A DNA stretch of 64,000 nucleotides from Methylocystis sp. (GTDB taxonomy: Bacteria > Pseudomonadota > Alphaproteobacteria > Rhizobiales > Beijerinckiaceae): contig JACOUB010000026.1 of NCBI GenBank assembly GCA_016178015.1, positions 62,001 to 126,000 on the forward strand. Direction: 5' to 3'. Made by a program: the position numbers and the translations under genes. How positions within the stretch are numbered: the stretch's first letter is position 1; the number at the start of each line of letters is the position of its first letter. The notes under the pieces were generated by a model. That model ran no database searches, was not told where the DNA came from, and worked only from the letters and a program-made list of their open reading frames with translations. Positions 26,663 to 35,830 of this stretch are shown here, one piece after another.

Positions 26663-28000
26663 TCAATTCTCGTCATCGTTCATCGGCGGGAGTTTGCCCG
26701 AGCGCGCCTGCTGCGCGGGCATGGGCTCGGGCGGCGGCGCGGACGCGCCCGCCAAGCTGAGACCGTCGCGCTGATAGATGTCGTCGCGGAACTGCACGAC
26801 GCCGCCGGGCGCCGCCCAGGCGGTGACATAGACCCAATAGACCGGCACCTGCGGCGTGATCTTCACGTCGACCCGCTCGCCGGAGCGAATGACCTCGTCG
26901 ATATGATCGCGGTCCCAGCCCGGCGTCTCCTTCAGGAGCCAAGCCACATAGTCGCGCACGCTCTGCATGCGGATGCAGCCCGACGAAACGAAACGAAAAT
27001 CGTCGCCGAAAATGCCCTTGGCCGGCGTGTCGTGCATATAGACGCCGTACGGATTGGCGATGTTGATGCGCACGACGCCGAGCGAATTGAAATCGCCGCC
27101 GACGTCTTGGCGGAACTTATAATTGAGCGCCTCAAGCGAATTCCAGTTGATCTGCTCGGGGGCGAGCTCCTGATTTTCCCTGTTGTAGACGCGAATGTGA
27201 TTGTCGCGCAGGTAATTTTGGTCCGCCTGCATCTTGGGGATGAGGTCCTTGCGGATCACCGAGGCCGGCACGATCCAGAACGGATTGAAATTGATCTCGA
27301 TGGCTTTTGTCTGCAGGACCGGCGATTGACGATCGATCTTGCCGACGCCGGCGATGTGATGGGTGACGACATTGTCGTTCTCCACCGTCTCGACCGAGGC
27401 GGCGGGAATATTGGCGGTGACGTAGCGATTGCCAAGATCGCGCGAGAAGCTGCGCAGGCGCACGAGATTGATCTCGAGCTGACTCAAGCGCGTTGCGGCC
27501 GGCACGTTGAGCGCGGCGAAGGTCTGTTCGGACACGACGCCGGTCTCGTTGACGCCATGACGGGCCTGGAAGCGGCGCACCGCGGCCTCGACATAAGAAT
27601 CGAACACCGGACTTGTTCCCGTCTCGGTGCCGATGTCGCCGGAGCCGATGAGGCGCTGACGCAGGACGGAGACCGCGGCGCTGTGGGAGCCGAGCCGCAG
27701 TTGTTGGCCAGCCGGAACGTTCGGCCAGCCGCCCGCGGCGACGATCTCCTGATATTGCTGGATGGCGGTCTCGGTCGCCGCAACGGTTTGGGTGGACAGG
27801 ATCGGCGTCGTCGCGCGCGAGACCGTCAGTTTGGCGTCGGCGTCGTAATGCTGCGCCCATTCGGCTTGCCCATCGTAGCTGTCGCTTGCAGCCTTGGCGG
27901 CCGGCGCCGCGGCGAAGATGAGCAGCGCCGCAGCTGCGCCGTAGAAGGCAAAGCGGCTCCAGAGGGCCGACGTGAAGGGGAAAAGTAAAAAATTCTGCAC
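26663..28000 (-). CDS. L,D-transpeptidase with peptidoglycan-binding domain
   Basis: A 445-aa exported protein. The N-terminal hydrophobic signal (LLIFAAAPAAKA) is followed by a peptidoglycan-binding domain (LGSHSAAVSVLRQRL to RFQARHGVNETGVV). The YkuD catalytic domain has YMHDTPAKGIFGDDFRFVSS, then SGCIRM with the catalytic Cys. It probably makes 3-3 cross-links or attaches partners to peptidoglycan in the periplasm. The order and size match the YcbB-like (LdtD) group. The tail is Pro-rich. Convergent with mutA, 60 bp apart. Confidence 0.93.
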   Translation of the reverse strand: MQNFLLFPFTSALWSRFAFYGAAAALLIFAAAPAAKAASDSYDGQAEWAQHYDADAKLTVSRATTPILSTQTVAATETAIQQYQEIVAAGGWPNVPAGQQLRLGSHSAAVSVLRQRLIGSGDIGTETGTSPVFDSYVEAAVRRFQARHGVNETGVVSEQTFAALNVPAATRLSQLEINLVRLRSFSRDLGNRYVTANIPAASVETVENDNVVTHHIAGVGKIDRQSPVLQTKAIEINFNPFWIVPASVIRKDLIPKMQADQNYLRDNHIRVYNRENQELAPEQINWNSLEALNYKFRQDVGGDFNSLGVVRINIANPYGVYMHDTPAKGIFGDDFRFVSSGCIRMQSVRDYVAWLLKETPGWDRDHIDEVIRSGERVDVKITPQVPVYWVYVTAWAAPGGVVQFRDDIYQRDGLSLAGASAPPPEPMPAQQARSGKLPPMNDDEN

Positions 28001-28232
28001 TACAAGCTCCAGTTAGTATCCGCCTTGAAGGCGCAGCCGCAGTCGCCGTCCGCTAGGATACGGGCTAAACCAAGGCTTACGCCATCACGGTTAAAAAGGC
28101 GCGCATAGTCCGGCGATTTTGTGACGCGGGCGAACGGGACGCGAATCACCGCCAGCCATTGACGATCATAACGAACAATGATCCGTCTACGGCGGGATTT
28201 GATCCGACAAGCGCGGCCATGCCGATAGGGCC

Positions 28233-28628
28233 TCACGCTCCGCCGCAGGAATGCTCCGAATCCGGCAGCCGCCACGACTTAAAGGTGCGCAGATTGGTCG
28301 TCCGATACATACGCCCGCGATCGTCGCCTTTCGGGCAATCCTTGGGGATGCTGACGAGACACATGCGCACCGGATCGCCAGCCTTCGAACGCTCGATTGC
28401 CGGCAGCGTGTCGTAAGAAACCTGATAGCCGCCATTTTCAAGGCTTACGGCGCTGCCGGAACCTGGGATAGGCTTGTTGGTCGCGCCATCGACGAGACGC
28501 GTCTCGACCGATTTTATCCTGGTCTCGACGCAAGCGCCGACGCGCTTTGGCAAGTCCCCAGCCTGCGCCGAGGCGCAAAGGCCAAGGGACAACATGGCGG
28601 CAAGCGAAAAGGGAGGACGATTCTTCAT
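28233..28628 (-). CDS. Small secreted protein of unknown function
   Basis: A 131-aa protein with a signal peptide (PFSLAAMLSLGLCASAQA-GD). The mature part is VGACVETRIKSVETRLVDG, then GGYQVSYDTLPAIERSKAGD, VRMCLVSIPKDCPKGDDRG and a C-terminal LPDSEHSCGGA. Four Cys residues are spread through the mature part, likely two disulphides. The same layout occurs in uncharacterised rhizobial secreted proteins. Start 28628 is supported by GGAG 8 bases upstream; a Met four codons earlier is the alternative. The 230 bp on the 28001-28232 side hold nothing recognised. Confidence 0.8.
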   Translation of the reverse strand: MKNRPPFSLAAMLSLGLCASAQAGDLPKRVGACVETRIKSVETRLVDGATNKPIPGSGSAVSLENGGYQVSYDTLPAIERSKAGDPVRMCLVSIPKDCPKGDDRGRMYRTTNLRTFKSWRLPDSEHSCGGA

Positions 28629-28850
28629 CGGATGCTCCATGAGCGATCATCGGCCTGAGGCGATTTCATCGGACGACGCCTATCTTGTCAAATCTCGCCT
28701 TTCACGACTTGGCGTTTGCCCGCCTCAGGGATTTTCATGATGCGCCGCCGCGCAGGGTTAATCGCCCCTTAACCCCGTTTTTCTAAGCTCGAAACAACGC
28801 GCGAGGGCGGCGCGCTTGGAGTCCGCTCGGGCAATTCAGGCTTCCCAGTC

Positions 28851-31382
28851 ATGATGCGCAGCAACGCCCTGGGTCGCGTTCCGGAGCAGGTTCGCGAATT
28901 CGCCGCGCGGCGGGCGGCCGAACTCGTCGGCTTCACGCTGCTCGCCGGCGCCGGCGCCGCGACTTTGGCGCTTCTGTCCTGGTCGGCGCGCGATCCCAGC
29001 CTCAATCACGCGACCGACGGACGCGTTCGCAACCTGCTCGGGCTAGGGGGCGCCATCGCGGCCTACCTGCTCATGCAGCTGATCGGGGTCGCGACCATCG
29101 CCGCTCTTTTGCCGTTGGCGATGCAAGGGTGGCGGCTCCTCACGCATCGCGCCCTGCAACGGCCATGGCTGCGCTTGGCGCTGTGGTTTGCAGGAATTTT
29201 GTGCGCCGCGGCGGTCGCCTCGCTGCTGCCGGTCACTGATCGCTGGCCCTTGCCGACGGGCCTCGGCGGCGTCATCGGCGACGCCTTGCTGGTCGCGCCC
29301 CGCCATCTTGCCCGCGGATCGGCTCTCGCCATGGCGGCCGTCGCGGCTATCCTCGTCGGCGGCGCGATTTTGACCCTAACGGGCGCCGCCGGCTTCGGCT
29401 TCGAACCCGAGCAAGAAGCCCATGCGCAAGAGCGGCCGCGCGCTCGACGCTCGCAACAAGACGAGGAAGAGGACGCCGCCGGCGAACCGGGCATGGCGCT
29501 CATAGCGCTCGGCGCGCTCATTCATGCCGCTTTTACGGTGAAGACGCTGGTTTCCCGACGCCTCGTCGCTCTCAGACCGCCCTGGCGAAAAGCGGCGGAC
29601 CGATTGGGCGGCGCAACGCGACGGCCGACTCCGCTTGGCGCCGGCCAACGTCGCGAACCCGTTTTCGACGCGTTAGTCGGCGGCTCGGCGTCTGCGCCGC
29701 TGTCGGTCGCCTTGGCGTGCGGCGCGCCAGCCCTGGCGCCGGAGCGCTTGGGCGAGCCCTTCGTAGCGCTCGAGCACCGCCAGCGCGCCGGCCGGGACAA
29801 GCAATCCTCGCCGTTCGAGAGCGGTCGTTATGACGCGCGGACCTACCAACTGCCGCCGCTCGTCTTGCTCAGCGAACCGAAAAAGCCGGCGGCGGGCGCC
29901 AAAGTTCCCCAGGACTCGCTCGAGCAGAACGCGCGCCGGCTCGAAGGCGTGCTCGAGGATTTTTCGGTCAAGGGCGAGATCATCAATATGCGGCCGGGCC
30001 CGGTCGTCACGCTTTATGAGCTCGAACCCGCCCCGGGCGTCAAGTCATCGCGCGTCATCGCTCTTTCCGACGACATCGCTCGGTCGATGTCGGCGGTGTC
30101 CGCGCGCGTCGCTGTGGTTTCGGGCCGCAACGCCATCGGCGTGGAATTGCCCAACCACAAGCGCGAGATCGTATACTTGCGCGAACTGCTGGCTTGCCAG
30201 GATTTCGAAAAAACCAAGCACAAGCTCGCCATCGCGCTGGGCAAGACGATCGGCGGCGAGCCGGTCGTCGTCGATCTCGCCCGCATGCCCCATCTTCTGG
30301 TCGCCGGCACGACGGGTTCCGGCAAGTCGGTCGCCATCAACACCATGATCCTGTCGCTGTTGTACCGGCTGAAGCCGGAAGACTGCCGCTTGATCATGAT
30401 CGATCCCAAGATGCTGGAGCTGTCCGTCTACGACGGCGTCCCGCATCTGTTGACGCCGGTCGTCACCGACCCGAAGAAAGCCGTGGTCGCCCTCAAATGG
30501 GCGGTCCGCGAGATGGAGGACCGTTACAAGAAGATGTCGAAATTCGGCGTGCGCAACATCGACGGCTTTAATGCGCGCGTTGCCGAGGCGCAGGCCAAGG
30601 GCGCGGCCATCACGCGCACGGTGCAGACCGGTTTCGACCCCGAGACCGGCGAAGCGATCTACGAACAGGAAGAGATGGTTCTCTCGCCGCTCCCCTACAT
30701 CGTGGTGATCGTCGACGAAATGGCCGATCTGATGCTGGTCGCCGGCAAGGACATCGAAGGCGCGATCCAACGCCTCGCGCAAATGGCGCGGGCCGCCGGC
30801 ATCCACCTGATCATGGCGACGCAGCGTCCCTCGGTCGACGTCATCACCGGCACCATCAAGGCCAATTTCCCGACGCGGGTTTCGTTCCAGGTCACCTCGA
30901 AAATCGACAGCCGCACCATTTTGGGCGAGCAAGGCGCCGAGCAACTGCTGGGGCAGGGCGATATGCTCTACATGGCCGGCGGCGGCCGCATCTCGCGCGT
31001 GCACGGGCCGTTCGTGTCGGACGGCGAGGTGGAAAGGATCGTCGCCCATCTCAAGGCGCAGGGCCAGCCGCACTATCTCGATGCGATCACCAGCGAAGAC
31101 GCGTTGGCGGACGCGCCGGAGGGCGCGGCGCTCGGCGCCATGGACGCGGAGGAATCGGGCGATCTTTACGACCGCGCCGTCGCCATCGTGCTGCGCGACC
31201 GCAAATGCTCGACCAGCTACATCCAGCGGCGTCTGTCGATCGGCTACAACAAAGCCGCTTCGCTGGTCGAGGCGATGGAGCGCGAAGGCGTCGTCGGCGC
31301 CGCCAATCACGCCGGCAAGCGCGAGATTCTGGTCGGCGGCGGCGTCGATCGTGGGGCGTTCGACTTGGGGGCGGCGGATTGA
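28851..31382 (+). CDS. ftsK: DNA translocase FtsK
   Basis: An 843-aa divisome translocase. The N-terminal membrane domain (about 25-180) has four hydrophobic segments. A Glu/Arg-rich linker follows ([20 protein letters not shown]). The motor domain has Walker [16 protein letters not shown], Walker [14 protein letters not shown] and [20 protein letters not shown]. The gamma winged-helix domain lies at the end ([20 protein letters not shown]). It pumps chromosome termini through the closing septum and activates XerCD. Length is typical of alphaproteobacterial FtsK. Single gene. Confidence 0.97.
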   Translation: MMRSNALGRVPEQVREFAARRAAELVGFTLLAGAGAATLALLSWSARDPSLNHATDGRVRNLLGLGGAIAAYLLMQLIGVATIAALLPLAMQGWRLLTHRALQRPWLRLALWFAGILCAAAVASLLPVTDRWPLPTGLGGVIGDALLVAPRHLARGSALAMAAVAAILVGGAILTLTGAAGFGFEPEQEAHAQERPRARRSQQDEEEDAAGEPGMALIALGALIHAAFTVKTLVSRRLVALRPPWRKAADRLGGATRRPTPLGAGQRREPVFDALVGGSASAPLSVALACGAPALAPERLGEPFVALEHRQRAGRDKQSSPFESGRYDARTYQLPPLVLLSEPKKPAAGAKVPQDSLEQNARRLEGVLEDFSVKGEIINMRPGPVVTLYELEPAPGVKSSRVIALSDDIARSMSAVSARVAVVSGRNAIGVELPNHKREIVYLRELLACQDFEKTKHKLAIALGKTIGGEPVVVDLARMPHLLVAGTTGSGKSVAINTMILSLLYRLKPEDCRLIMIDPKMLELSVYDGVPHLLTPVVTDPKKAVVALKWAVREMEDRYKKMSKFGVRNIDGFNARVAEAQAKGAAITRTVQTGFDPETGEAIYEQEEMVLSPLPYIVVIVDEMADLMLVAGKDIEGAIQRLAQMARAAGIHLIMATQRPSVDVITGTIKANFPTRVSFQVTSKIDSRTILGEQGAEQLLGQGDMLYMAGGGRISRVHGPFVSDGEVERIVAHLKAQGQPHYLDAITSEDALADAPEGAALGAMDAEESGDLYDRAVAIVLRDRKCSTSYIQRRLSIGYNKAASLVEAMEREGVVGAANHAGKREILVGGGVDRGAFDLGAAD

Positions 31383-31405
31383 TACCAGCGGCGGGAAACA
31401 TTCGC

Positions 31406-31546
31406 CCGTCATGCCCGCGCTTGTCGCGGGCATCCACGCCGACAAGCAGCCACATAATCGAAGGTGGGACAGAGTATTTCCGCTTACCCAAGAAGATTTC
31501 GCCTCGCATCCCGGCGTGGATGGCCGGGACAAGCCCGGCCATGACG
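31406..31546. repeat. Family 4 palindromic repeats in the ftsK-polymerase gap
   Basis: The two inverted copies are 31406-31440 (CGTCATGCCCGCG...CGCGGGCATCCACGCC) and 31509-31546 (GGCGTGGATGGCCGGG...CCCGGCCATGACG). They lie in the 349-bp region 31383-31731 between two convergent genes. Nothing else was recognised there. Confidence 0.8.
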
Positions 31547-31731
31547 TTCCGCTCTCGAGCGCCAAAGGGTCAATATTTATCGCCGCTGGTATGAGACGGC
31601 CTCCGGCTGATCGATTCGGTGGGGCCAACCCAAAGGGAGAGGGGCGCGCGAACGGAAGCGATCAACCGGATTTCGTATCGCGGAGCGAAACTGCATTCAT
31701 GCCCCGATGATTGTTCGGGACGTCCGCCGCA

Positions 31732-33399
31732 TCAGTCCTGCGCCGGCTTGTCCGCCGGCTTGCGGTCAACGCTCGGCGAGGGTTTTGCGGCAGATGGTTT
31801 TCGCCATTGCTCGGGCCATTTCACGGTCTCGTCCCATCCCGCGGGCTCAGGCCGAGACGGCGATGGCGAGGCCGTCGCTCCGGCGGCGGGCGCTGACGAT
31901 GACGCCCCCTGCGCCGCAGCCGAGGATCGATGCCGATGACGGCGCCGCTTCGGCGCATCTTCCTCGCTCCATGCGCCGGCGCGTTCGTCGCCCGGCGAAC
32001 GGATCGGGGGGGCGATCAATAAGGCGCAGGCAAACGCCATAATGGCCATCATGCCGCCGGTGCGCAGCGGATAGTCGACGAGCGAATGGCCGAGGAGGAG
32101 CGCAATGATCAAGCTCGCCGCGCGGGCCAGAGACCGATCGATTTCGAGACCTTCACGATATGAGCGCCGCCAGACCTCCGCCGCCCGCCAGACGACCCAG
32201 ATCACGAACGCCCCGACGAGAACGGGTCCCACTATTCCGGTCTCGAGCCACAATTCGAGAAAGTCGTTGTGGGCATGGTTGGCGTAAGAGCCGCTGATCA
32301 GGTCGCCGGGCTTCTCGAACATCGCATAGACCGGCACGAATGCGCCCAGGCCCGCCCCAAACGGCATGACCGCTTTCGCGGCTTCGATCGTGTTGCGGGC
32401 AAGGGCGATGCGGGCGTCCGCCAGCGGATCGGCGTCAAACCTTTCCAAGACGCGGTACAAGGCGAATTGCACGGCAAAAATGAAAGCCAGGGTCGTCGCG
32501 CCGAGCATCAGTCGGGCGGGCGTCACCCCTGTCGCCGCGCGCCGGTCCCATTGAGCCAGCGCGAACGCGCCGAACAGCGCGACGATCGTCAGAGTGAGGC
32601 CGGCGCGGGACCGCGCCATCGCCTCGGCCGCGATCAACGCGACGAGGACGCAGAAACTCGCAAGCAGCGTCGCAATCGACGCCGTCTCGAACTTTTTTCG
32701 ATCATGTCCCTGTCCGATGGTCATGGCGTTGGCCGCGGTCCAGGCGGCTGCCAACAGCACGAGAGAATAGAGCAACGCCGCAAAATGGTTGCGGTTGGCG
32801 AAGAAGCCGACGGTTTCAGACGTATTGGTGTATTCGAAAAACCGCAACGAGCTTGAAGGGCCCTCGGCGACCTGCATCAATCCGAGGAACACGCTCGCGA
32901 GCCCCACGCCGAGCGCCACGAGACTCAACCATCGGCGCTCGCTATGGTTGAGCAGCAGCGCGCCGAGGAAAACTGCGAAAAAAGAGAGAAGAGAAAGCGC
33001 GCTGAGCCAGGTGGCGCTGGGCGACATGCTGAGCGGCGCCCAAGGAAGATCGCGTCCGATCAGTTTGAAAGCCGCGGCTGCTGTTTCGCGCCCGGGCAAG
33101 CTGGTCCAGATTGCCGGCGGCAGGGGAAGCAGTTGCGCCAGCGGGACCGCCAAGATTGCGGCGCAAAACGCCAACGCCCGGCGCATTTCCCGCGACAGCG
33201 GCGTGTCCAGCATTCGCCAGAGGGCTGCGATGAGAACCGGAACCGACAAAAATTGAAGAATCGCGTCCGAAAGAAAACCGCCCCGCGTCCCTCCTCCCAG
33301 CAGGAGGCTCGATACGAGGCCGAAGGCGCAAAAACAGAAGAGCGGGCTAACCCGCTCTTGCAATTTCGAATATCGATGATCCAAGACCCGCGCCGCCAC
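31732..33399 (-). CDS. O-antigen ligase/Wzy-like polysaccharide polymerase
   Basis: A 555-aa polytopic membrane protein of the Wzy_C/O-antigen ligase family, with about ten to twelve hydrophobic segments up to residue 480. Family marks are FFANRNHFAALLYSL, ARSRAGLTL and the periplasmic-loop motif NHAHNDFLELWLETGIVG. The last 80 residues are a cytoplasmic Lys/Arg then Ser/Pro/Ala-rich tail (KRRRHRHRS), unusual for the family. It is divergent from the export genes starting at 34238 and next to a small secreted protein gene, so it likely polymerises the polysaccharide of this locus. Confidence 0.88.
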   Translation of the reverse strand: MAARVLDHRYSKLQERVSPLFCFCAFGLVSSLLLGGGTRGGFLSDAILQFLSVPVLIAALWRMLDTPLSREMRRALAFCAAILAVPLAQLLPLPPAIWTSLPGRETAAAAFKLIGRDLPWAPLSMSPSATWLSALSLLSFFAVFLGALLLNHSERRWLSLVALGVGLASVFLGLMQVAEGPSSSLRFFEYTNTSETVGFFANRNHFAALLYSLVLLAAAWTAANAMTIGQGHDRKKFETASIATLLASFCVLVALIAAEAMARSRAGLTLTIVALFGAFALAQWDRRAATGVTPARLMLGATTLAFIFAVQFALYRVLERFDADPLADARIALARNTIEAAKAVMPFGAGLGAFVPVYAMFEKPGDLISGSYANHAHNDFLELWLETGIVGPVLVGAFVIWVVWRAAEVWRRSYREGLEIDRSLARAASLIIALLLGHSLVDYPLRTGGMMAIMAFACALLIAPPIRSPGDERAGAWSEEDAPKRRRHRHRSSAAAQGASSSAPAAGATASPSPSRPEPAGWDETVKWPEQWRKPSAAKPSPSVDRKPADKPAQD

Positions 33400-33405
33400 A
33401 CTTCC

Positions 33406-33855
33406 TCAGGGGCTGATTGGCAGAAGAAGAGTAGGGTTGTTGTGATGGCCGCCGCTTGTCGCCGCCACGACGCCGCCCGCTATCGCGCCCGCGACGACCA
33501 CGCCGCCGATGACCAAAGTAGTGTTGCTCGGACCGTTATTGTTGTCCGAGTCTTGGGTCTGCCCCGGAAACTGCGCCGTCCACTGCGAACAGGGCGACTT
33601 GGCGCCGATGACGGTGACCGAACCAGCCTTGACCCCCACGTCGCAACCATCTGGATAGACGAGGCGAGCCTTGCCCTTGGCTTCGACCATGACCATGTCG
33701 CCTGGCTTCAGCTCGGTGGCGCCTTTTGTGGCGACATAGCCGTCGCCCCGGTTGACCCGGACCTCGCCCTGCACGCCCTCGAGGACGGCCGCTTGCACGA
33801 TGCCGCTGGCGGCCAAACTCGCCACTGCGCCAAAAATCGCGGGTAGTTTTTTCAC
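33406..33855 (-). CDS. Secreted protein of the polysaccharide locus, unknown function
   Basis: A 149-aa protein with a signal peptide (LPAIFGAVASLAASGIVQA). Residues 22-80 resemble a FecR-like small beta domain: GVQGEVRVNRGDGYVATKGA, ELKPGDMVMVEAKGKARLVY and DGCDVGVKAGS. A Gln/Asp/Asn-rich linker follows, then a hydrophobic Gly/Val/Ala segment (TTLVIGGVVVAGAIAGGVVA) that may anchor it, then a His/Asn-rich tail. Stop and start are 6 bp from the polymerase gene downstream, so the two form an operon. Function unknown. Confidence 0.75.
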   Translation of the reverse strand: MKKLPAIFGAVASLAASGIVQAAVLEGVQGEVRVNRGDGYVATKGATELKPGDMVMVEAKGKARLVYPDGCDVGVKAGSVTVIGAKSPCSQWTAQFPGQTQDSDNNNGPSNTTLVIGGVVVAGAIAGGVVAATSGGHHNNPTLLLPISP

Positions 33856-34237
33856 GATCGTCCCCTCTCGCCGTTATTCCCTAAACTGCCACCCGATTAA
33901 GGCCCCACCTTGACAAATCGACGTGGCCCCTCAAAGCCACAAGCAAAATAACCCAATTCGCTTCTTGAGCGCAACCTCTAATTTCATTTCTCATGCGGCA
34001 TTTTGGCAAACTGTTGCTCAATTGCAACATTACGATATCGACGCCAGGCGTCCAATCGAACAAAACTTTTAACAATTTGACAACAGACACCCCGATCCGC
34101 GACGGGTCGATCGGCAATCTACAGTTGAAAGACCCGTGCAAAATCTGTAGGAGTTTGGTCGACGGCACGTATGAGTTGTTTCGTTGCGCCTAAAATATAA
34201 CATGATTCGTCGCAACACTGACGTGGCTCATCATCTT
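33856..34237. other. AT-rich divergent intergenic region of the polysaccharide locus
   Basis: This 382-bp region separates two divergent operons and is visibly richer in A+T than its surroundings. It contains the near-palindrome GTTGCTCAATTGCAAC (around 34012-34027), a TTGACA-like hexamer at about 34076, and the inverted pair CCGATC/GATCGG (34092-34097 and 34109-34114). These are candidate sites for regulators and RNA polymerase. No open frame was recognised. Confidence 0.5.
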
Positions 34238-35104
34238 ATGATTGATCTTCATAGCCACATTCTGCCCGGCGTCGACGACGGCGCTGCGGACCTTTCCGTC
34301 TCTCTCGAGATGGCCCGGGCGTGGGCGGCCGATGAAGTCGCGACGGTCGCATGCACCCCGCACATTCTGCCGGGATTATACAACAACACGGGTCCGCAGA
34401 TCCGGCAGGCTGTTCAAAATCTCCAACAAGTTCTGGACTACGAGAACATCCCTTTACGCCTGATTACAGGCGCCGACGTGCATATCGTGCAAGATTTCGT
34501 GGCGGGGCTGCGGTCGGGGCGCCTGCTGTCGCTCGCCGACACCCGCTATGTGCTGGTCGAGCCGCCGCATCACGTCGCGCCGCTGCGGATGGAGGAATTC
34601 TTCTTCGGCTTGATAACGGCGGGATATGTGCCGATTCTCACTCATCCGGAGCGACTAGCCTGGATCAAGTCGCACTATCCGACCGTGAAGCGGCTGGTTC
34701 GCTCCGGCGTTTGGATGCAGGTCACAGCGGGTTCCCTGACTGGCGCTTTTGGCCGAACTGCGCGATACTGGGCGGAACGGATGCTCGACGAGGGCTGCGT
34801 CCATATTCTGGCCACCGACGCGCACAATATGCAGGGGCGCCCGCCGAACCTGGGCGCGGGGCGCGAACTTGCCGCGCGGCGGGTGGGCGCCGCCGAGGCG
34901 GAACATCTCGTCGTCACCCGGCCCGAGGGCGTGCTCGCCAATGTCTCTCCGTCTAGTCTGCCGATGCCGGAGCGAACCGTTTCTTCTGCCGAGGTGGCTT
35001 ATGATAAAACAAAGTCTCACGCTGGCGGCGACGAGGGCGTTCGGCGTGGCGTTATGGATGGCGTGCGCGGGATTTCTGAACGGCTGCAACGGTTTTTCCG
35101 GTGA
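34238..35104 (+). CDS. CpsB/CapC-type tyrosine phosphatase (PHP fold)
   Basis: A 288-aa manganese-dependent phosphatase that dephosphorylates the tyrosine autokinase of capsule systems. The N-terminal metal motif is IDLHSHILPGVDDGA, with further motifs TPHILPG, VLVEPPHHVAP, ILTHPERL and LATDAHN. Start 34238 places DLHSH at the N-terminus as in relatives. In-frame TTG 34184 and ATG 34202 are alternatives, and none has a good ribosome site. Its 3' end overlaps the next gene by 104 bp. Context with Wza- and Wzc-like genes supports the role. Confidence 0.88.
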   Translation: MIDLHSHILPGVDDGAADLSVSLEMARAWAADEVATVACTPHILPGLYNNTGPQIRQAVQNLQQVLDYENIPLRLITGADVHIVQDFVAGLRSGRLLSLADTRYVLVEPPHHVAPLRMEEFFFGLITAGYVPILTHPERLAWIKSHYPTVKRLVRSGVWMQVTAGSLTGAFGRTARYWAERMLDEGCVHILATDAHNMQGRPPNLGAGRELAARRVGAAEAEHLVVTRPEGVLANVSPSSLPMPERTVSSAEVAYDKTKSHAGGDEGVRRGVMDGVRGISERLQRFFR

Positions 35105-35795
35105 CGGCCCGACTCTCTGGCAGCAACAGAGCGCTGGCGGCGAAGCCTCCACGGCCGTGACCGACAGACCGGCCGTGAACGACAGATCCGAACTCGCGCG
35201 CGCCGCCGACACATACGTGGCGTCCGCCACGCCGGGAAACGCCGGCTATAAGATCGGGCCGCAGGACGTTCTCGACATCACGGTTTTCAAAGCGCCGGAC
35301 CTGTCAAAGACCGTTCAGGTCGCCGAGAGCGGAACAATCAATCTGCCTCTGGTCGGCGAAATTGGCGCCGCAGGCAGGAATGCGACCGAGATCGAGCACG
35401 ATCTCGCCGCCAAACTCGGCGCCAAATATCTGAAGTCGCCTCAGGTCAGCGTCTTTGTGAAGGAATACAACAGTCAGCGCATCACTGTCGAGGGCGCGGT
35501 CAAGAAGCCGGGCGTTTACACGATCCGCGGCCACGACACGCTGCTGCAGTCGATCGCCAAGGCGGATGGCGTCGATCGGGATTACGCTTCCAACAGCGCA
35601 GTGATTTTCCGCGCAATCGATGGGGGTCGCTCCGCGACGAGGTTCGACATCAATGATATTCGGAACGGCAAGTCAGAGGACCCGCAAGTCCTGGCGGGAG
35701 ATGTCATCGTGGTCGATGATTCCATGGCGAAGGGGGCCTACCAAGTGCTCATAAAGTTGCTGCCGCTGGCTACCCCTGCCTTTTTCTTCCTTTGA
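35001..35795 (+). CDS. Wza-type polysaccharide export lipoprotein
   Basis: A 264-aa outer-membrane export protein. The N-terminus has a hydrophobic signal and a lipobox-like FLNGC. The Poly_export domain follows (YKIGPQDVLDITVFKAPDL, VAESGTINLPLVGEI), then the SLBB domain (QRITVEGAVKKPGVYTIRGH). The C-terminus is hydrophobic (LLPLATPAFFFL). It forms the outer-membrane channel for the polymer with the Wzc-type protein encoded next. Start 35001 follows GAGGTGG and lies within the end of the phosphatase gene. Confidence 0.9.
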   Translation: MIKQSLTLAATRAFGVALWMACAGFLNGCNGFSGDGPTLWQQQSAGGEASTAVTDRPAVNDRSELARAADTYVASATPGNAGYKIGPQDVLDITVFKAPDLSKTVQVAESGTINLPLVGEIGAAGRNATEIEHDLAAKLGAKYLKSPQVSVFVKEYNSQRITVEGAVKKPGVYTIRGHDTLLQSIAKADGVDRDYASNSAVIFRAIDGGRSATRFDINDIRNGKSEDPQVLAGDVIVVDDSMAKGAYQVLIKLLPLATPAFFFL

Positions 35796-35830
35796 TCCTG
35801 TAACCGTGCGCTCGAACGCGATGTGAACCG

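Noticed and set aside
28001-28232. Possible small gene upstream of the L,D-transpeptidase
   Set aside because: The open frames there have no ribosome site or protein-like composition.
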